The position numbers and the translations under genes were made by a program. Below are positions 26,659 through 35,612 of a stretch of 64,000 nt of DNA, one piece after another. The first letter of the stretch is position 1. The number at the start of each line of letters is the position of its first letter. Source of the stretch: Hymenobacter mellowenesis. Its GTDB lineage: Bacteria; Bacteroidota; Bacteroidia; Cytophagales; Hymenobacteraceae. The notes beneath the pieces are model-generated. The model was not told the DNA's origin, ran no database searches, and worked only from the letters and a program-made list of their open reading frames with translations. The stretch spans positions 372,001 to 436,000 of the forward strand of contig NZ_JAUQSX010000002.1 in the NCBI RefSeq assembly GCF_030581005.1. The letters are read 5' to 3'.

Positions 26659-27678
26659 TTAGCTTCCAACGCCGCCCCGGTACAGCGGGGGTGGGGTAGC
26701 CGACGGGTATTTGCCCGATTTCTTCGCGGCTTTGATGGCTTTTCGATAAGCCTTCGACTCCTTTTTACCCTTCCGCCGGCCGCCGGTGAGCAGCCACGCC
26801 GCCCCGGCCGCCAGAATGCCGGCCCCGATGATAGCAGCCTGCATGGGCAGCTTGTCTTTGGGCGCGGGCGGCAGGTGCTCGACGCCGCTGGCGTCGGTGC
26901 GGGCGGGCTCGTTCACGTAGCGGCCGTGCGCGGGTATGGGGTAATTATCGGCCAGGGCGCGCAGGCCGGCGGCGGCTTCCGGACCCGTGATGACCGGGCC
27001 GTGGCCGCAGCCAATGGCTTTGGGCTCTAGGTCGGCTAGGGTTTGCACCGATTGGCGGGCAGCCTGCCAGTCGTAGTTGAAGGGCGTGCCGGCCCGGCTG
27101 ATTTTGGGCAGGCCCAGCAGCACGGCGGGCACCGAGTCGTGGTCGGTGGTGGCGAAGGCATCGCCGCCAATCAGCACCCGGTCGGCCTCGCGGAAGAAGG
27201 CCAGCTGGCCGGGCGCATGGCCGGGCACGTGCAGCCAGCGGAAATTCATGAGGTAGGGCGTGCTGGGGTCGTCGGCATCCAGCGCCTGCACCCGGTCTTC
27301 GAGGTTGGGCAGCTGGGTGGGGAAGAAGCGGCTCATGAAGGCCAGCGAACCGCCCACGGTGGGGTCGCGCGGCGGGTAGAGGGCTTTGCCGGTCACGTAG
27401 GGCAGTTCCAGCGGGTGCACGATGACGGGCACGTTCCAGTGGTCAGCCAGCTCCCGGGCCGAGCCCAGGTGGTCGAGGTGGCCGTGGGTGAGGAGGATGG
27501 CCTCGGGGTGGGTGCCGGGATAGAAGAGCTTGTCGGCGGCGGCAATGATGGTTTTGGCGCTGCCGGGCAGGCCGGTATCAATCAGCACCCACTCGCCGGG
27601 CGTGCCGGTCTCAACAAAATACACATTGACAAAGCGCTGAATGCGCAGCTGGGTGACGCCGGCGGCTAGGGTATCCAT
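26659..27678 (-). CDS. MBL-fold metallo-hydrolase with C-terminal membrane anchor
   Basis: 339 residues. The metallo-beta-lactamase fold (about 8-260) has the metal motif H65-x-H67-x-D69-H70 (LLTHGHLDHLGSA), a further His in HVPGHAPGQLAF, the bridging Asp in IGGDAFATTD and GCGHGPVITG. After a Pro-rich linker comes one hydrophobic segment (about 283-302) and a very basic tail (GGRRKGKKESKAYRKAIKAAKKSGK), so the enzyme may be anchored by its C-terminus with the catalytic part on one side. The substrate is unknown; family members cleave thioesters, lactones, phosphoesters and more. There is no signal peptide. Confidence 0.85.
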   Translation of the reverse strand: MDTLAAGVTQLRIQRFVNVYFVETGTPGEWVLIDTGLPGSAKTIIAAADKLFYPGTHPEAILLTHGHLDHLGSARELADHWNVPVIVHPLELPYVTGKALYPPRDPTVGGSLAFMSRFFPTQLPNLEDRVQALDADDPSTPYLMNFRWLHVPGHAPGQLAFFREADRVLIGGDAFATTDHDSVPAVLLGLPKISRAGTPFNYDWQAARQSVQTLADLEPKAIGCGHGPVITGPEAAAGLRALADNYPIPAHGRYVNEPARTDASGVEHLPPAPKDKLPMQAAIIGAGILAAGAAWLLTGGRRKGKKESKAYRKAIKAAKKSGKYPSATPPPLYRGGVGS

Positions 27679-27741
27679 AGAGCTTGCAAAGGGGATTGGT
27701 GGAGCCCGGCTTTACGCAGATGTCCAGCTTAGGGGTGCGCC

Positions 27742-29124
27742 CTATTCCACTTTTGTGCCCGGCGAGGCATTGCCGCCCTGGTGCAGAATCAGCTTCTCGA
27801 CGGCCCCGCTGGCGTTTTTTACAAATTCGACTTCGGCCGGCACGCCCTGCACCGTGAAGCGGGCCGGGCCGGTGGCCACCAGCACGAAGGGCTGCTGCCC
27901 GGTGGCCTGGGCCGAGAGCTGGCTGCCGTCGGCTTTCACCGTGATGAAAAACGTGGGCGCGAGTTGGTACTTGCCCACGTAGGGCGCCACTGTGGCGGCA
28001 TCGACGGCCACGGCTTGGCGGGCGGCGGGCTCCGGCTTGGGGCCGGTGGTGGGCCGGTGGTAGAGCACGCGCAGCAGGTCCAGGCTCACTTCCTGCACGT
28101 GCGGGCCGCCTTCGTTGTCGAGCACCACCACCAATTGCCGGTCGCGCGGGGCCCGCAGCAGGTAGGCGCCAAAGCCGTTGACGTGCCCGCTGTGGCCCAG
28201 CAGCGCCACGGTGTCGGCGCCAACCACGGCCCTGGAGGCTATCCAGCCGTAAGCATAGTTGCCTTTGAAGGGCTTGAACAGCGACGCCTTACTAGCATCG
28301 TTCAGCAGCTGCGTGGTGTACAGGGCCTGGTCCCACTTATACAGGTCGCCCACGGTGGAATACAGCGAGCCGGCGGCGTAGGGCACGGTCATGTCGACGT
28401 ACGAGGTATTGTAGAACGTGCCGGTCGCGGCTTTGTCGTAGCCGGCTGCGCGCCGGGGCAGCACGGTTTCGGCCAGGTCGTAGCCAGTGTCCTGCATGTG
28501 CAGGGGCTGCAAAATGTTCTCGCTCAGCACCTGCGCATACGGCTTGCCCGTCACTTTCTCGATGATGGCGCCCAGCAGGAAGTAGCCCGAGTTGCTGTAG
28601 CGATACGTCGAACCCGGCTCGAACTCCAGTGGCAATTCAGCAAACGTGCGCAGGAAAGCGGCGGGCGTGGTGGGCAGTATGCTGGCGGCGGCAAAGCCGG
28701 GCTGCGCCGTGTAGTTGGGTATGCCCGAGGTGTGCGTGAGCAAGTGGTGGATGGTGATTTTATCGCCGGCAGCTTTCGGGTAATCGGGCAGGTAATCCGA
28801 GACGTGGCCGTCGAGCTTCAACTTGCCTTTCTCCACCAGCTGCATCACCAGCAGGGCCGTGAACTGCTTGGTGAGCGAGCCCAGCCGGAACTTGGTGTCG
28901 GCCGCGTTGGGCTGGTTCCATTCGCGGTTGGCCAGGCCGTAGCCTTTGGCAAAAACGACCTTGCCGTGCTCCGCCACCAGCACCGTGCCGTTGAGCTGGC
29001 CAGCTTTGGCGTAGGAAACGGCCAGGGCATCGAGCTGCTTGGGCAGGCTCTGGGCCTGGGTGCTGGCCGGCGAATGGAGAAGAAGGGAAGCGGCGAGGAA
29101 TGAGCAGAAAAAAGGGGCTTTCAT
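27742..29124 (-). CDS. Serine hydrolase of the beta-lactamase/class C family
   Basis: 460 residues from the ATG at 29124, which gives a signal peptide (APFFCSFLAASLLLHSPASTQAQ). Longer in-frame readings run into a family A repeat and are unlikely. The active-site motifs are S83-L-T-K86 and Y176-S-N, with GHSGHVNGFGAYLL as the probable KTG equivalent. The C-terminal extra domain (about 360-460, VAPYVGKYQLAPTFFITVKADGSQLSAQATGQQPFVL) is the DUF3471-like sheet common in Bacteroidota members. The enzyme is probably a periplasmic peptidase or esterase rather than a true beta-lactamase. Confidence 0.87.
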   Translation of the reverse strand: MKAPFFCSFLAASLLLHSPASTQAQSLPKQLDALAVSYAKAGQLNGTVLVAEHGKVVFAKGYGLANREWNQPNAADTKFRLGSLTKQFTALLVMQLVEKGKLKLDGHVSDYLPDYPKAAGDKITIHHLLTHTSGIPNYTAQPGFAAASILPTTPAAFLRTFAELPLEFEPGSTYRYSNSGYFLLGAIIEKVTGKPYAQVLSENILQPLHMQDTGYDLAETVLPRRAAGYDKAATGTFYNTSYVDMTVPYAAGSLYSTVGDLYKWDQALYTTQLLNDASKASLFKPFKGNYAYGWIASRAVVGADTVALLGHSGHVNGFGAYLLRAPRDRQLVVVLDNEGGPHVQEVSLDLLRVLYHRPTTGPKPEPAARQAVAVDAATVAPYVGKYQLAPTFFITVKADGSQLSAQATGQQPFVLVATGPARFTVQGVPAEVEFVKNASGAVEKLILHQGGNASPGTKVE

Positions 29125-29160
29125 GGAAATGATGGAAAGTGGTGAAAGCGAGATTGATTT

Positions 29161-29263
29161 GCCGTCATGCAGAGCGTCACGAAGCATCTCGCGTGGGGTA
29201 GTAATCATTGCAATTGAGCTGGTTAAAGCACGCGAGATGCTTCGCTGCGCTCTGCATGGCGGC
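29161..29263. repeat. Family A inverted repeat, copy 5
   Basis: The right arm is a standard family A arm; the left arm has drifted (GAGCGTCACGAAGCATC), so pairing is imperfect. It lies 32 nt after the stop of the XRE gene on the minus strand and 36 nt before the serine hydrolase start. Confidence 0.85.
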
Positions 29264-29295
29264 CTATGTGCTGTCACGCTTCTGGGTAAGTAGCA

Positions 29296-29529
29296 TTACC
29301 CGTCGTCGTGCGCAATGGGCCCCTCGCCGGGCACATACTCCAGCAGGTCGCCGGGCTGGCAGTCCAGGGCCTTGCAGATGGCTTCGAGGGTGGAAAAGCG
29401 CACGGCCTTGGCCTTGTCGCTTTTGAGAATGGACAGGTTGGCCAGCGTGATATCGACGGCGGCGGCCAGGGTGCTGAGCGACATCTTGCGTCGGGCCAGC
29501 ATCACATCGAGGCGAACGATGATGGGCAT
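29296..29529 (-). CDS. Small XRE-family HTH regulator (DUF2975 partner)
   Basis: 77 residues, one helix-turn-helix of the Cro/CI type (LDVMLARRKMSLSTLAAAVD, then LANLSILKSDKAKAVRFSTLEAICKALDCQPGDLLEYVP). The frame is open further upstream, but the ATG at 29529 matches family length. It follows the DUF2975 gene by 25 nt on the same strand. This pairing of a DUF2975 membrane protein with a tiny XRE regulator is common in Firmicutes and Bacteroidota, so the two are taken as one operon. The function of the pair is not established. Confidence 0.85.
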   Translation of the reverse strand: MPIIVRLDVMLARRKMSLSTLAAAVDITLANLSILKSDKAKAVRFSTLEAICKALDCQPGDLLEYVPGEGPIAHDDG

Positions 29530-29554
29530 AGAAGAGGAGCGATAAAAACGTAAC

Positions 29555-30211
29555 TCAGACGGTGAATTCGGCATCTTCGGCCAGCTCCACGCCGCGCTGG
29601 TAGCCGGTAGCGACGAGCAGCAACAGCACGCCAATCAGCCAGTTGGCCACCAGCGAGGAGCCGAAATCCATCACCGGGGTGAGGCCGGCCGCCGCATCGG
29701 CCAGGTAGGCGCTCAGCCACCAATGTGCCAGCCAGTAGTACACGTCGCAGCCGATGAGCAGGACGCCCAGCCAGCGCAGGCGCCGCACGTTGGCCGGCGC
29801 GAAGGGTTGGCCGGGCCGCAGGTCGCGCAGAATTCGGTACACGAGCCAGCAGAACAGCAGGGCCGCCACCACCCGCGGCACCGACTGCGGCTCGGCGTTG
29901 ACGAGGCGCAACGCTAGCCGGCGGGCGGCGCTGGCCTCGTGTTGCACCAGCACGAAGGAGCGGCTGCGCGGCAGCAGCAGCGCGGAGTCGCGCCCGGCGA
30001 GCTGCTGCCGCGCGTCCTGCATTTGGCCTAATTCGGTTTCCCAATCCAGGGCCGGGCGCTGGCGCACGTTGAGGGTGATGACATCGGCGGGCTGCTCGGG
30101 CACGAAAAAGGCCCGGTAGAGATAAAAGGTCAGGGCCAGCGCGCCGGCCACGCTCGCCACCAGAAACAGGTAGCGCAAGCCGGTGATGATGCCAGTGGTG
30201 AAGCGGTTCAT
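29555..30211 (-). CDS. DUF2975 membrane protein
   Basis: 218 residues with four membrane segments (about 10-32, 103-120, 142-165 and 180-200) and an extracytoplasmic loop (about 35-100). The segment LLFCWLVYRILRDLRPGQPFAPANVRRLRWLGVLLIG and the end YQRGVELAEDAEFTV are characteristic of DUF2975, whose genes usually sit just before a small XRE regulator, as here. No enzymatic residues are evident. It is divergent from the DUF4097-like gene across an AT-rich gap. Confidence 0.83.
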   Translation of the reverse strand: MNRFTTGIITGLRYLFLVASVAGALALTFYLYRAFFVPEQPADVITLNVRQRPALDWETELGQMQDARQQLAGRDSALLLPRSRSFVLVQHEASAARRLALRLVNAEPQSVPRVVAALLFCWLVYRILRDLRPGQPFAPANVRRLRWLGVLLIGCDVYYWLAHWWLSAYLADAAAGLTPVMDFGSSLVANWLIGVLLLLVATGYQRGVELAEDAEFTV

Positions 30212-30498
30212 GAGCGAGAAGGGTTGGTGATAGAGTGAGACAAATGAACAAGATATTTATTGATAAACAATAAAAAATTACTGTTATAAGGAAAATATTT
30301 TTTGCTAATCGGTTGCCATTGTATTTCGCATAATGAGGCAACGGCCGGCGGCAGCAGGTGGCGCCGCACCTAAGCGGTGAAAAAATGAGGAGGGCCGTGT
30401 AACGAATCGGCGGGCGCCCGGTACCCCTTTTGCCGCTTACCGCCGGCCCGGCGCAGTCACCCGTTGCTTCAACTCTCCAATCATATTTCCCAATATCC
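30212..30498. other. Divergent, partly AT-rich intergenic region
   Basis: The part 30240-30320 is strongly AT-rich against the GC-rich surroundings and presumably holds promoters for both the DUF2975 operon (minus) and the DUF4097-like gene (plus). No element fits the TTG/TAnnTTTG pattern exactly. I see no gene or RNA. Confidence 0.4.
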
Positions 30499-31317
30499 AT
30501 GAAAGCCCTTTTTTCTGCACTCGCCCTCAACTGCCTGGCTCTCGTGGCCTCAGCCCAAACCGTTTCCGAGCCTCAATTCACCAGCACCTGCCAGGAAGGC
30601 GGCGGCTGGCGCAACGGCGGCGAAAACCAGCAGTTCTGCGAAACCCGCGACTTGACCATGCCCGCGCCCGCCGGCCAGCCCCTGCGCATTGAAGGCGGCG
30701 CCAACGGCGGCATCACGGTGCACGGCTGGGACGGCCCCAACGTGCGCATCCGGGCTAAGGTGACGAGTTGGGCACCTACCGAAGCCGAAGCCCAGGCCCG
30801 CGTAAAAACCGTGAGCATTGCCACCGCCAACAGCGAGCTGCGAGCCACCTCCACGGAGAAAAACGAGCAGTATGCTGTGAGCTACGAGGTGTTTGTGCCG
30901 CGCCGAACTACTCTGGCTCTGAACACGATGAACGGCGGCATCAGCCTCGATAACCTGTTGGGCGACGTGAAATTCCACGCCACCAACGGCGGCGTGTCGC
31001 TCCGGGGCCTGGGCGGCCAGGTGACGGGCCAAACCGTGAACGGCGGCCTGAGCATTGCACTCACTGGTACCCAATGGGACGGTAAAGGCCTCGACATAGA
31101 AACCACCAACGGCGGTATCTCCTGGAAGCTTCCTAAAGACTATTCGGCCCAGCTTTTTACCAGCACCAACATGGGCAACATCCGCGCAAATATGCCGGTG
31201 ACCCGGACGGGCTTTTTGCGGCGCGAGATGGCCATCACCCTGGGCAAGGGCGGCGCCCCGGTGCGCGCCATCACCACCAACGGCGGCGTGACACTCCGGC
31301 AGGAGGGGCAGGACTGA
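30499..31317 (+). CDS. DUF4097-like secreted beta-repeat protein
   Basis: 272 residues from the ATG at 30499, with a signal peptide (KALFSALALNCLALVASAQ). Recurrent NGGI/NGGV turns (GGANGGITVHGWDG, TMNGGISLDNLLG, ATNGGVSLRGLGG, TVNGGLSIALTG, TTNGGISWKLP) about 20 residues apart indicate a parallel beta-helix as in DUF4097 and putative adhesin families. The final segment TRTGFLRREMAITLGKGGAPVRAITTNGGVTLRQ closes the helix. The function is unknown; relatives are exported and often next to anti-sigma or XRE regulators. Confidence 0.75.
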   Translation: MKALFSALALNCLALVASAQTVSEPQFTSTCQEGGGWRNGGENQQFCETRDLTMPAPAGQPLRIEGGANGGITVHGWDGPNVRIRAKVTSWAPTEAEAQARVKTVSIATANSELRATSTEKNEQYAVSYEVFVPRRTTLALNTMNGGISLDNLLGDVKFHATNGGVSLRGLGGQVTGQTVNGGLSIALTGTQWDGKGLDIETTNGGISWKLPKDYSAQLFTSTNMGNIRANMPVTRTGFLRREMAITLGKGGAPVRAITTNGGVTLRQEGQD

Positions 31318-31328
31318 CCTTGCATAAT

Positions 31329-31427
31329 AGAACGTCCTGCTGAGCGCAGCCGAAGCATCTCTACCGCGCATGTAATTGATTTTACTGCTGCGGTAGAGAT
31401 GCTTCGGCTGCGCTCAGCATGACGTTC
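31329..31427. repeat. Family A inverted repeat, copy 6
   Basis: The arms carry the core GAGCGCAGCCGAAGCATC with TCTACCGC, and the right arm has the matching changes. It lies 12 nt after the DUF4097-like stop and 20 nt from the stop of the convergent Rof-like gene, so it is well placed to act as a shared transcript end. Confidence 0.92.
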
Positions 31428-31446
31428 ATTTTTGTCCAGTATAATC

Positions 31447-31719
31447 TCAGCAGCCGCAGCTGAAATCGGGATAATCGGCGTAGCCGGGCGCCTGCTTGTC
31501 ATCGAGCCGGATAAGATGGTCAAGCCGGATTTCCTCGCCCGATTTCAGGCGCATGTACTCCACTTTGTCGCGGATAAACAGTGTTTCAATCACGCCTGAG
31601 CCCAGGCAAAGCTGGCGCAGGTCGTTGAAATATTGCAGGTCGACGCGCCGGCGCTGGGTGGCAGCGGCTTCCAGCTCGTCGTAGTAGTTGCAGTCGATGG
31701 GTTTATAGTCGGTGCTCAT
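31447..31719 (-). CDS. Rof-like modulator of Rho termination
   Basis: 90 residues from the ATG at 31719. The pattern [24 protein letters not shown] at the N-terminus and [21 protein letters not shown] at the C-terminus match the Rof (YaeO) fold, an Sm-like small protein that binds Rho and inhibits termination in E. coli. The protein ends CGC. Similarity is at the level of pattern, so the role in Rho control is inferred. The gene is divergent from hutU, and a 30-bp perfect inverted repeat begins 6 nt upstream of its start codon. A family A repeat lies after its stop. Confidence 0.7.
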   Translation of the reverse strand: MSTDYKPIDCNYYDELEAAATQRRRVDLQYFNDLRQLCLGSGVIETLFIRDKVEYMRLKSGEEIRLDHLIRLDDKQAPGYADYPDFSCGC

Positions 31720-31724
31720 GGGGG

Positions 31725-31824
31725 AAATGTAGCGTGGACTCTGCGAGTCCGCGCGTATTTGGAATTGTACGGAAAGCTCACAAGAAACGGGCATGCGCGG
31801 ACTCGCAGAGTCCACGCTACATTT
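31725..31824. repeat. Family B inverted repeat, copy 1 (rof-hutU gap)
   Basis: A perfect 30-bp inverted repeat: arms 31725-31754 and 31795-31824, loop 40 nt. Each arm is itself palindromic around GGACTCTGCGAGTCC. It lies in the divergent 5' region of the Rof-like gene and hutU. AAATGTAGCG opens the left arm. Confidence 0.93.
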
Positions 31825-31859
31825 TCCTATCTTCGCCGCACCACCCAAACCACCCGCCC

Positions 31860-33629
31860 ATGACGCCCACCACCGACCAGACCGCTGAGCTCAATCTCGA
31901 AGCCAATTCCCTCTCGAACACTCCGCCCAAGCCCGAAGGCAAGCGCCCAATGTTCTACGAGTTCAAGCCTGAAGAAACCATCAAGGCCAAGCACGGCACC
32001 GAGCTGCGCTGCAAAACTTGGGAAGCCGAAGCCGCCCTGCGCATGCTGGAAAACAACCTCGACCCCGCCGTTTCGCTGGTTTACGATGAGCTGATTGTGT
32101 ACGGCGGTGCCGGCCGCGCCGCCCGCAACTGGAAGGAATATCAAACCATCGTCAAAACCCTCAAGGAGCTGGAAGCCGACGAAACCATGCTCGTGCAATC
32201 GGGCAAGGCCGTGGGCGTGCTCAAAACCTGGCCCCACGCGCCCCGCGTCCTCATCGCCAACTCCAACATCGTGCCCGCGTGGAGCACCCAGGAGTACTTC
32301 GATGAACTCGACAAAATGGGCCTGATGATGTACGGCCAGATGACGGCCGGCTCCTGGATTTACATTGCCACCCAAGGCATTTTGCAGGGCACGTATGAGA
32401 CGTTTGCCGCTATGGCGGATAAGCATTTCGGCGGCAGTCTGCGCGGCACCATCACCCTCACGGCCGGCCTGGGCGGCATGAGCGGCGCCCAGCCCTTGGC
32501 CGTGACCATGAACGACGGCGTGTGTCTCGTCATCGAGCCCATTGACGAGCGGGTGAAGCAGAAGGTGCGCGAGGGCTACGTGGACGAGCAGGCCCGCGAC
32601 CTCACCCACGCCCTGGAGCTGTGCGAGCAGGCTAAGGCCGATGGCAAAGGCTGGTCCGTGGGCCTCACCGGCAACGCGGCGACCGTGCTGCCGCGCCTGC
32701 TAGAGCTGGGCTTCGACGCCGAAATCGTGACCGACCAAACCTCGGCCCACGACCTGATGGACTACATTCCCGAAGGCGAGATAGGAGAGGTGCTGGCCCT
32801 GAAAACGGCCAACCCCGAGGAGTTCAAGAAGCAAGCCCTGGCTTCCATTGTGAAGCACGTGGAGGCCATTCTGGAAATGCAAAAGCGCGGCACCATCGCC
32901 GTGGACTACGGCAACAACCTGCGCGGCCAGGCCGAAAAAGGCGGCCTGAACGTGCGCGACGAAGCGGGCCAGTTCCTGTACCCAGGCTTCGTGCCCGGCT
33001 ACATCCGCCCGCTGTTTTGCGAGGGCAAAGGCCCCTTCCGCTGGGCCGCCCTCTCAGGCGACCCGCAGGACATCCTGCGCATCGACCGCGCCCTGCTCGA
33101 AACCTTCCCCGACAACAAGCTCCTGGCCCGCTGGATTGAGAAGGCCCAGGCCAAAGTACCCTTCATCGGCCTGCCGGCCCGCGTGTGCTGGCTGGGCTAC
33201 GGCGAGCGCGAGAAGTTCGGCCTAGTTATCAACGACCTCGTGGCGCGGGGCGAGGTCTCGGCTCCCATCGTCATCGGCCGCGACCACCTCGACTGCGGCT
33301 CGGTGGCCTCGCCCAACCGCGAAACCGAAGGCATGAAGGACGGCTCCGACGCCGTGGCCGACTGGCCCCTGCTCAACGCCCTGGCCAACTGCGCCAGCGG
33401 CGCCGACTGGGTGAGCCTGCACAACGGCGGCGGCGTGGGCATCGGCAACAGCACCCACTCCGGCATGGTGATAGTAGCCACCGGCACCCCCGAAAAAGCC
33501 GAACGCCTGCGCCGCGTCCTCACCACCGACCCCGGCATGGGCATCTTCCGCCACGCCGACGCCGGCTACGAGCTGGCCCAGGACGTGGCCCGCGAGCGCG
33601 GCGCCAAGATTCCGGGGCTGCCCATGTAG
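31860..33629 (+). CDS. hutU: Urocanate hydratase
   Basis: Converts urocanate to imidazolonepropionate in histidine degradation, with NAD+ as tightly bound cofactor. The 589-residue length is slightly above the 557 of well-known members, owing to an N-terminal extension of about 40 residues. Conserved blocks are [80 protein letters not shown] and [22 protein letters not shown]. The start ATG at 31860 follows a family B repeat and a TATCTTCG sequence close to the -7 consensus. No hutH, hutI or hutG is in this window, so the rest of the pathway must lie elsewhere. Confidence 0.96.
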   Translation: MTPTTDQTAELNLEANSLSNTPPKPEGKRPMFYEFKPEETIKAKHGTELRCKTWEAEAALRMLENNLDPAVSLVYDELIVYGGAGRAARNWKEYQTIVKTLKELEADETMLVQSGKAVGVLKTWPHAPRVLIANSNIVPAWSTQEYFDELDKMGLMMYGQMTAGSWIYIATQGILQGTYETFAAMADKHFGGSLRGTITLTAGLGGMSGAQPLAVTMNDGVCLVIEPIDERVKQKVREGYVDEQARDLTHALELCEQAKADGKGWSVGLTGNAATVLPRLLELGFDAEIVTDQTSAHDLMDYIPEGEIGEVLALKTANPEEFKKQALASIVKHVEAILEMQKRGTIAVDYGNNLRGQAEKGGLNVRDEAGQFLYPGFVPGYIRPLFCEGKGPFRWAALSGDPQDILRIDRALLETFPDNKLLARWIEKAQAKVPFIGLPARVCWLGYGEREKFGLVINDLVARGEVSAPIVIGRDHLDCGSVASPNRETEGMKDGSDAVADWPLLNALANCASGADWVSLHNGGGVGIGNSTHSGMVIVATGTPEKAERLRRVLTTDPGMGIFRHADAGYELAQDVARERGAKIPGLPM

Positions 33630-33657
33630 CATAAGCTTCAGCTTGTGCCCCTTTAGC

Positions 33658-33761
33658 ACGTCATGCAGAGCGCAGCGAAGCATCTTTACCGCTCAATGCA
33701 ATCCAATCGACAGGATTAGTATTGAGGTAAAGATGCTTCGCTGCGCTCTGCATGACGTTCT
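33658..33761. repeat. Family A inverted repeat, copy 7
   Basis: Standard family A arms (GAGCGCAGCGAAGCATCTTTACC) with a longer AT-rich centre. It lies 28 nt after the hutU stop and 42 nt before the next gene. Confidence 0.93.
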
Positions 33762-33803
33762 TTTGGCTGCATTTGCCCTCCGCTTCACACCATTGTAACC
33801 ATT

Positions 33804-34379
33804 ATGACTGCCGACGACACCCTATCCCCGCCATTCCCACCGTTTGAATGGGACGGCTATTACTGGGACGGCGCGGTGAAGCTGCCGGCCTGGGCCGGCC
33901 AGCGCCCCTGGCAGCTCGGTGCCGACTCGGCCAACGACACCATAGAAATCCACGTCAACACCGAAGGCGACGAGCCGGCGCCGCCGCTGCCCAGCCAAGC
34001 CGCGGCCTTCGAGGACTTGCTGGCCCGGCAGGAGTCGGTGCGCGACGCCATTCTGCAGGCCGTATTTGCGCTATACGCTGAGAATTATCTGGTCTGGCGC
34101 GAGGAGAACGGCTACGACGAGGCCGAAGCGGAAGAATTCCTGCCCGCCCTCCGGCAACCCGCCGACCTCAAAGCCCTCATCACCCTCACCTCCATCACCA
34201 TTTTCCCAACGGCCAAAGCCGGGCTCAGCTACACCGGCTACACCTTCGTTTGCACCTGGGAAGACGAACACGGCCTGGGCGCCATGCTGCACGGCAGCCG
34301 CGTGGTGGAAATAGGCGGGGCCGATACCGCCATTCTGGAGTGGATTGCGACTAAGGACTTAGAAGGGCAGGAGCAATAG
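33804..34379 (+). CDS. Conserved hypothetical protein, possibly DUF6985-like
   Basis: 191 residues, no signal peptide or membrane segment. The protein is acidic; the N-terminus FEWDGYYWDGAVKLPAWAG and the C-terminal part FVCTWEDEHGLGAMLHGSRVVEIGGADTAILEW recall a family of small cytoplasmic proteins (DUF6985 and relatives) frequent in Bacteroidota. I am not certain of that assignment. It lies between hutU and a reductase gene, with no sign of an operon. Confidence 0.6.
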   Translation: MTADDTLSPPFPPFEWDGYYWDGAVKLPAWAGQRPWQLGADSANDTIEIHVNTEGDEPAPPLPSQAAAFEDLLARQESVRDAILQAVFALYAENYLVWREENGYDEAEAEEFLPALRQPADLKALITLTSITIFPTAKAGLSYTGYTFVCTWEDEHGLGAMLHGSRVVEIGGADTAILEWIATKDLEGQEQ

Positions 34380-34506
34380 AACAGCCCTGAGACATTGCGC
34401 GGCCATCCGGTAACTGGCCGCCGAAAAAAGCAAAACTGCCCCCACCGCTGTTTAAACCCCTGCGGCCGCAATTCGCTGCCGCATCACCCGCTTAAACATT
34501 CGCAGT

Positions 34507-35232
34507 ATGAACATTGGAATCATCGGCGCCGGCCACATCGGCAGCGCCCTCGCCGTGCGCCTCACCAGCCTCGGCCACTCGGTTAAAATCGCCAACTCGC
34601 GCGGCCCCGAAACCCTGGGAGACGTGGCCCAGAAAACCGGCGCCACCCCCGTCACGGCCGAAGAAGCCGCCCAGGGCGCCGACCTCATCGTCGTCACCAT
34701 CCCGCTGAAAAACATCCCCGACCTGCCCCAAGACCTGTTCGCGGGCGTGCCGGCCGAGGTGCCCATCATCGACACCAGCAACTATTACCCCCTGCTGCGC
34801 GACGGCCAAATCGCGGAGCTCGAAACCGGCGACCTCACCGAAAGCGGGTGGGTGCAGCAGCACCTGGGCCGCCCGGTGGTGAAGGTGTTCAACAACATCT
34901 ACGCCGACCACCTCCAGAACAAGGGACTGCCCGCCGGCACCCCCGGCCGCATCGCCCTGCCCGTGGCCTCCGACGATGCCGCCGCCAAGCAAAAAGTAAT
35001 GGCCCTAGTGGAAGAGCTGGGCTTCGACGCCGTGGACGACGGCACCCTGCCCGAGTCGTGGCGCCAGCAGCCCGGCACCCCGTCCTACGGCGCCGACCTG
35101 CCCGCCGACAAGCTGCGCGAGCACTTTGCCAGCCTCGGCCCCAAGCGCACCGAAACCCAGCACGCCGAGTACCTGGCCAACCACGCCAAGACGGAGCAGG
35201 CCATGGCCGCGCAAGGCATCAAGCTGAAATAA
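34507..35232 (+). CDS. NADPH-dependent F420 reductase-like oxidoreductase
   Basis: 241 residues. The N-terminal Rossmann motif GIIGAGHIGSALAVRLTSLGH (about 3-23) is followed by IANSRGPETLGDVAQKTGA, which fits NADP binding (S-R after the second strand). The overall pattern, with NIYADHLQNKG and SDDAAAKQKVMALVEELGFDAVDDGTL, matches the F420-dependent NADP reductase family. Bacteroidota are not known to make F420, so the true substrate is unknown. A strong terminator follows 25 nt after the stop. Confidence 0.8.
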   Translation: MNIGIIGAGHIGSALAVRLTSLGHSVKIANSRGPETLGDVAQKTGATPVTAEEAAQGADLIVVTIPLKNIPDLPQDLFAGVPAEVPIIDTSNYYPLLRDGQIAELETGDLTESGWVQQHLGRPVVKVFNNIYADHLQNKGLPAGTPGRIALPVASDDAAAKQKVMALVEELGFDAVDDGTLPESWRQQPGTPSYGADLPADKLREHFASLGPKRTETQHAEYLANHAKTEQAMAAQGIKLK

Positions 35233-35257
35233 GCGGTTGCCGAAAATCGTTGAATAG

Positions 35258-35290
35258 AAAACGCCCTGCCGCCCGGCAGGGCGTTTTTTT
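35258..35290 (+). terminator. Terminator after the reductase gene
   Basis: The perfect 10-bp stem ACGCCCTGCC / GGCAGGGCGT with a 4-nt loop is followed by seven T. Confidence 0.93.
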
Positions 35291-35390
35291 GTGCCGTTTA
35301 ATCTGAGTGCGCCGGGATTAGAGACGCACTGTTTCCATCGCCGCTGTTGTTACCTCCGTATCTTTAGAGAACCGCTAACCCCTTCCTGCG

Positions 35391-35612
35391 ATGGCCCCTG
35401 TCCTCATTGAACCCCTAAGCGAGAAAGCCTACGAACTCCTGCAGCAGCTCGAAGCCCTGAATATTCTGCGGGTAGTGAAGCCTGCCGCCGAAGCCACCCC
35501 ACCAGCCCCCCGAAAATGGGCCGGTGCCCTTGCTGCCATCTCCACCACCCCGGCCGAGGAATGGGATAAACACCTGCACGAAATTCGCAACGAATGGGAG
35601 CGGGATATTTAG
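35391..35612 (+). CDS. Probable antitoxin of a VapBC-like pair
   Basis: 73 residues. The N-terminus IEPLSEKAYELLQQLEALNILRVV and the C-terminal stretch AISTTPAEEWDKHLHEIRNEWERDI are typical of short antitoxins that wrap their C-terminus around a PIN toxin. The stop lies inside the toxin gene: the two frames overlap by 19 nt, so translation is likely coupled. No DNA-binding motif is clearly seen. Identification is by size, overlap and the partner. Confidence 0.75.
   Translation: MAPVLIEPLSEKAYELLQQLEALNILRVVKPAAEATPPAPRKWAGALAAISTTPAEEWDKHLHEIRNEWERDI

Noticed and set aside
29125..29277. A longer N-terminus for the serine hydrolase
   Set aside because: The extension reads through a family A repeat and buries a good signal peptide, so the ATG at 29124 is preferred.
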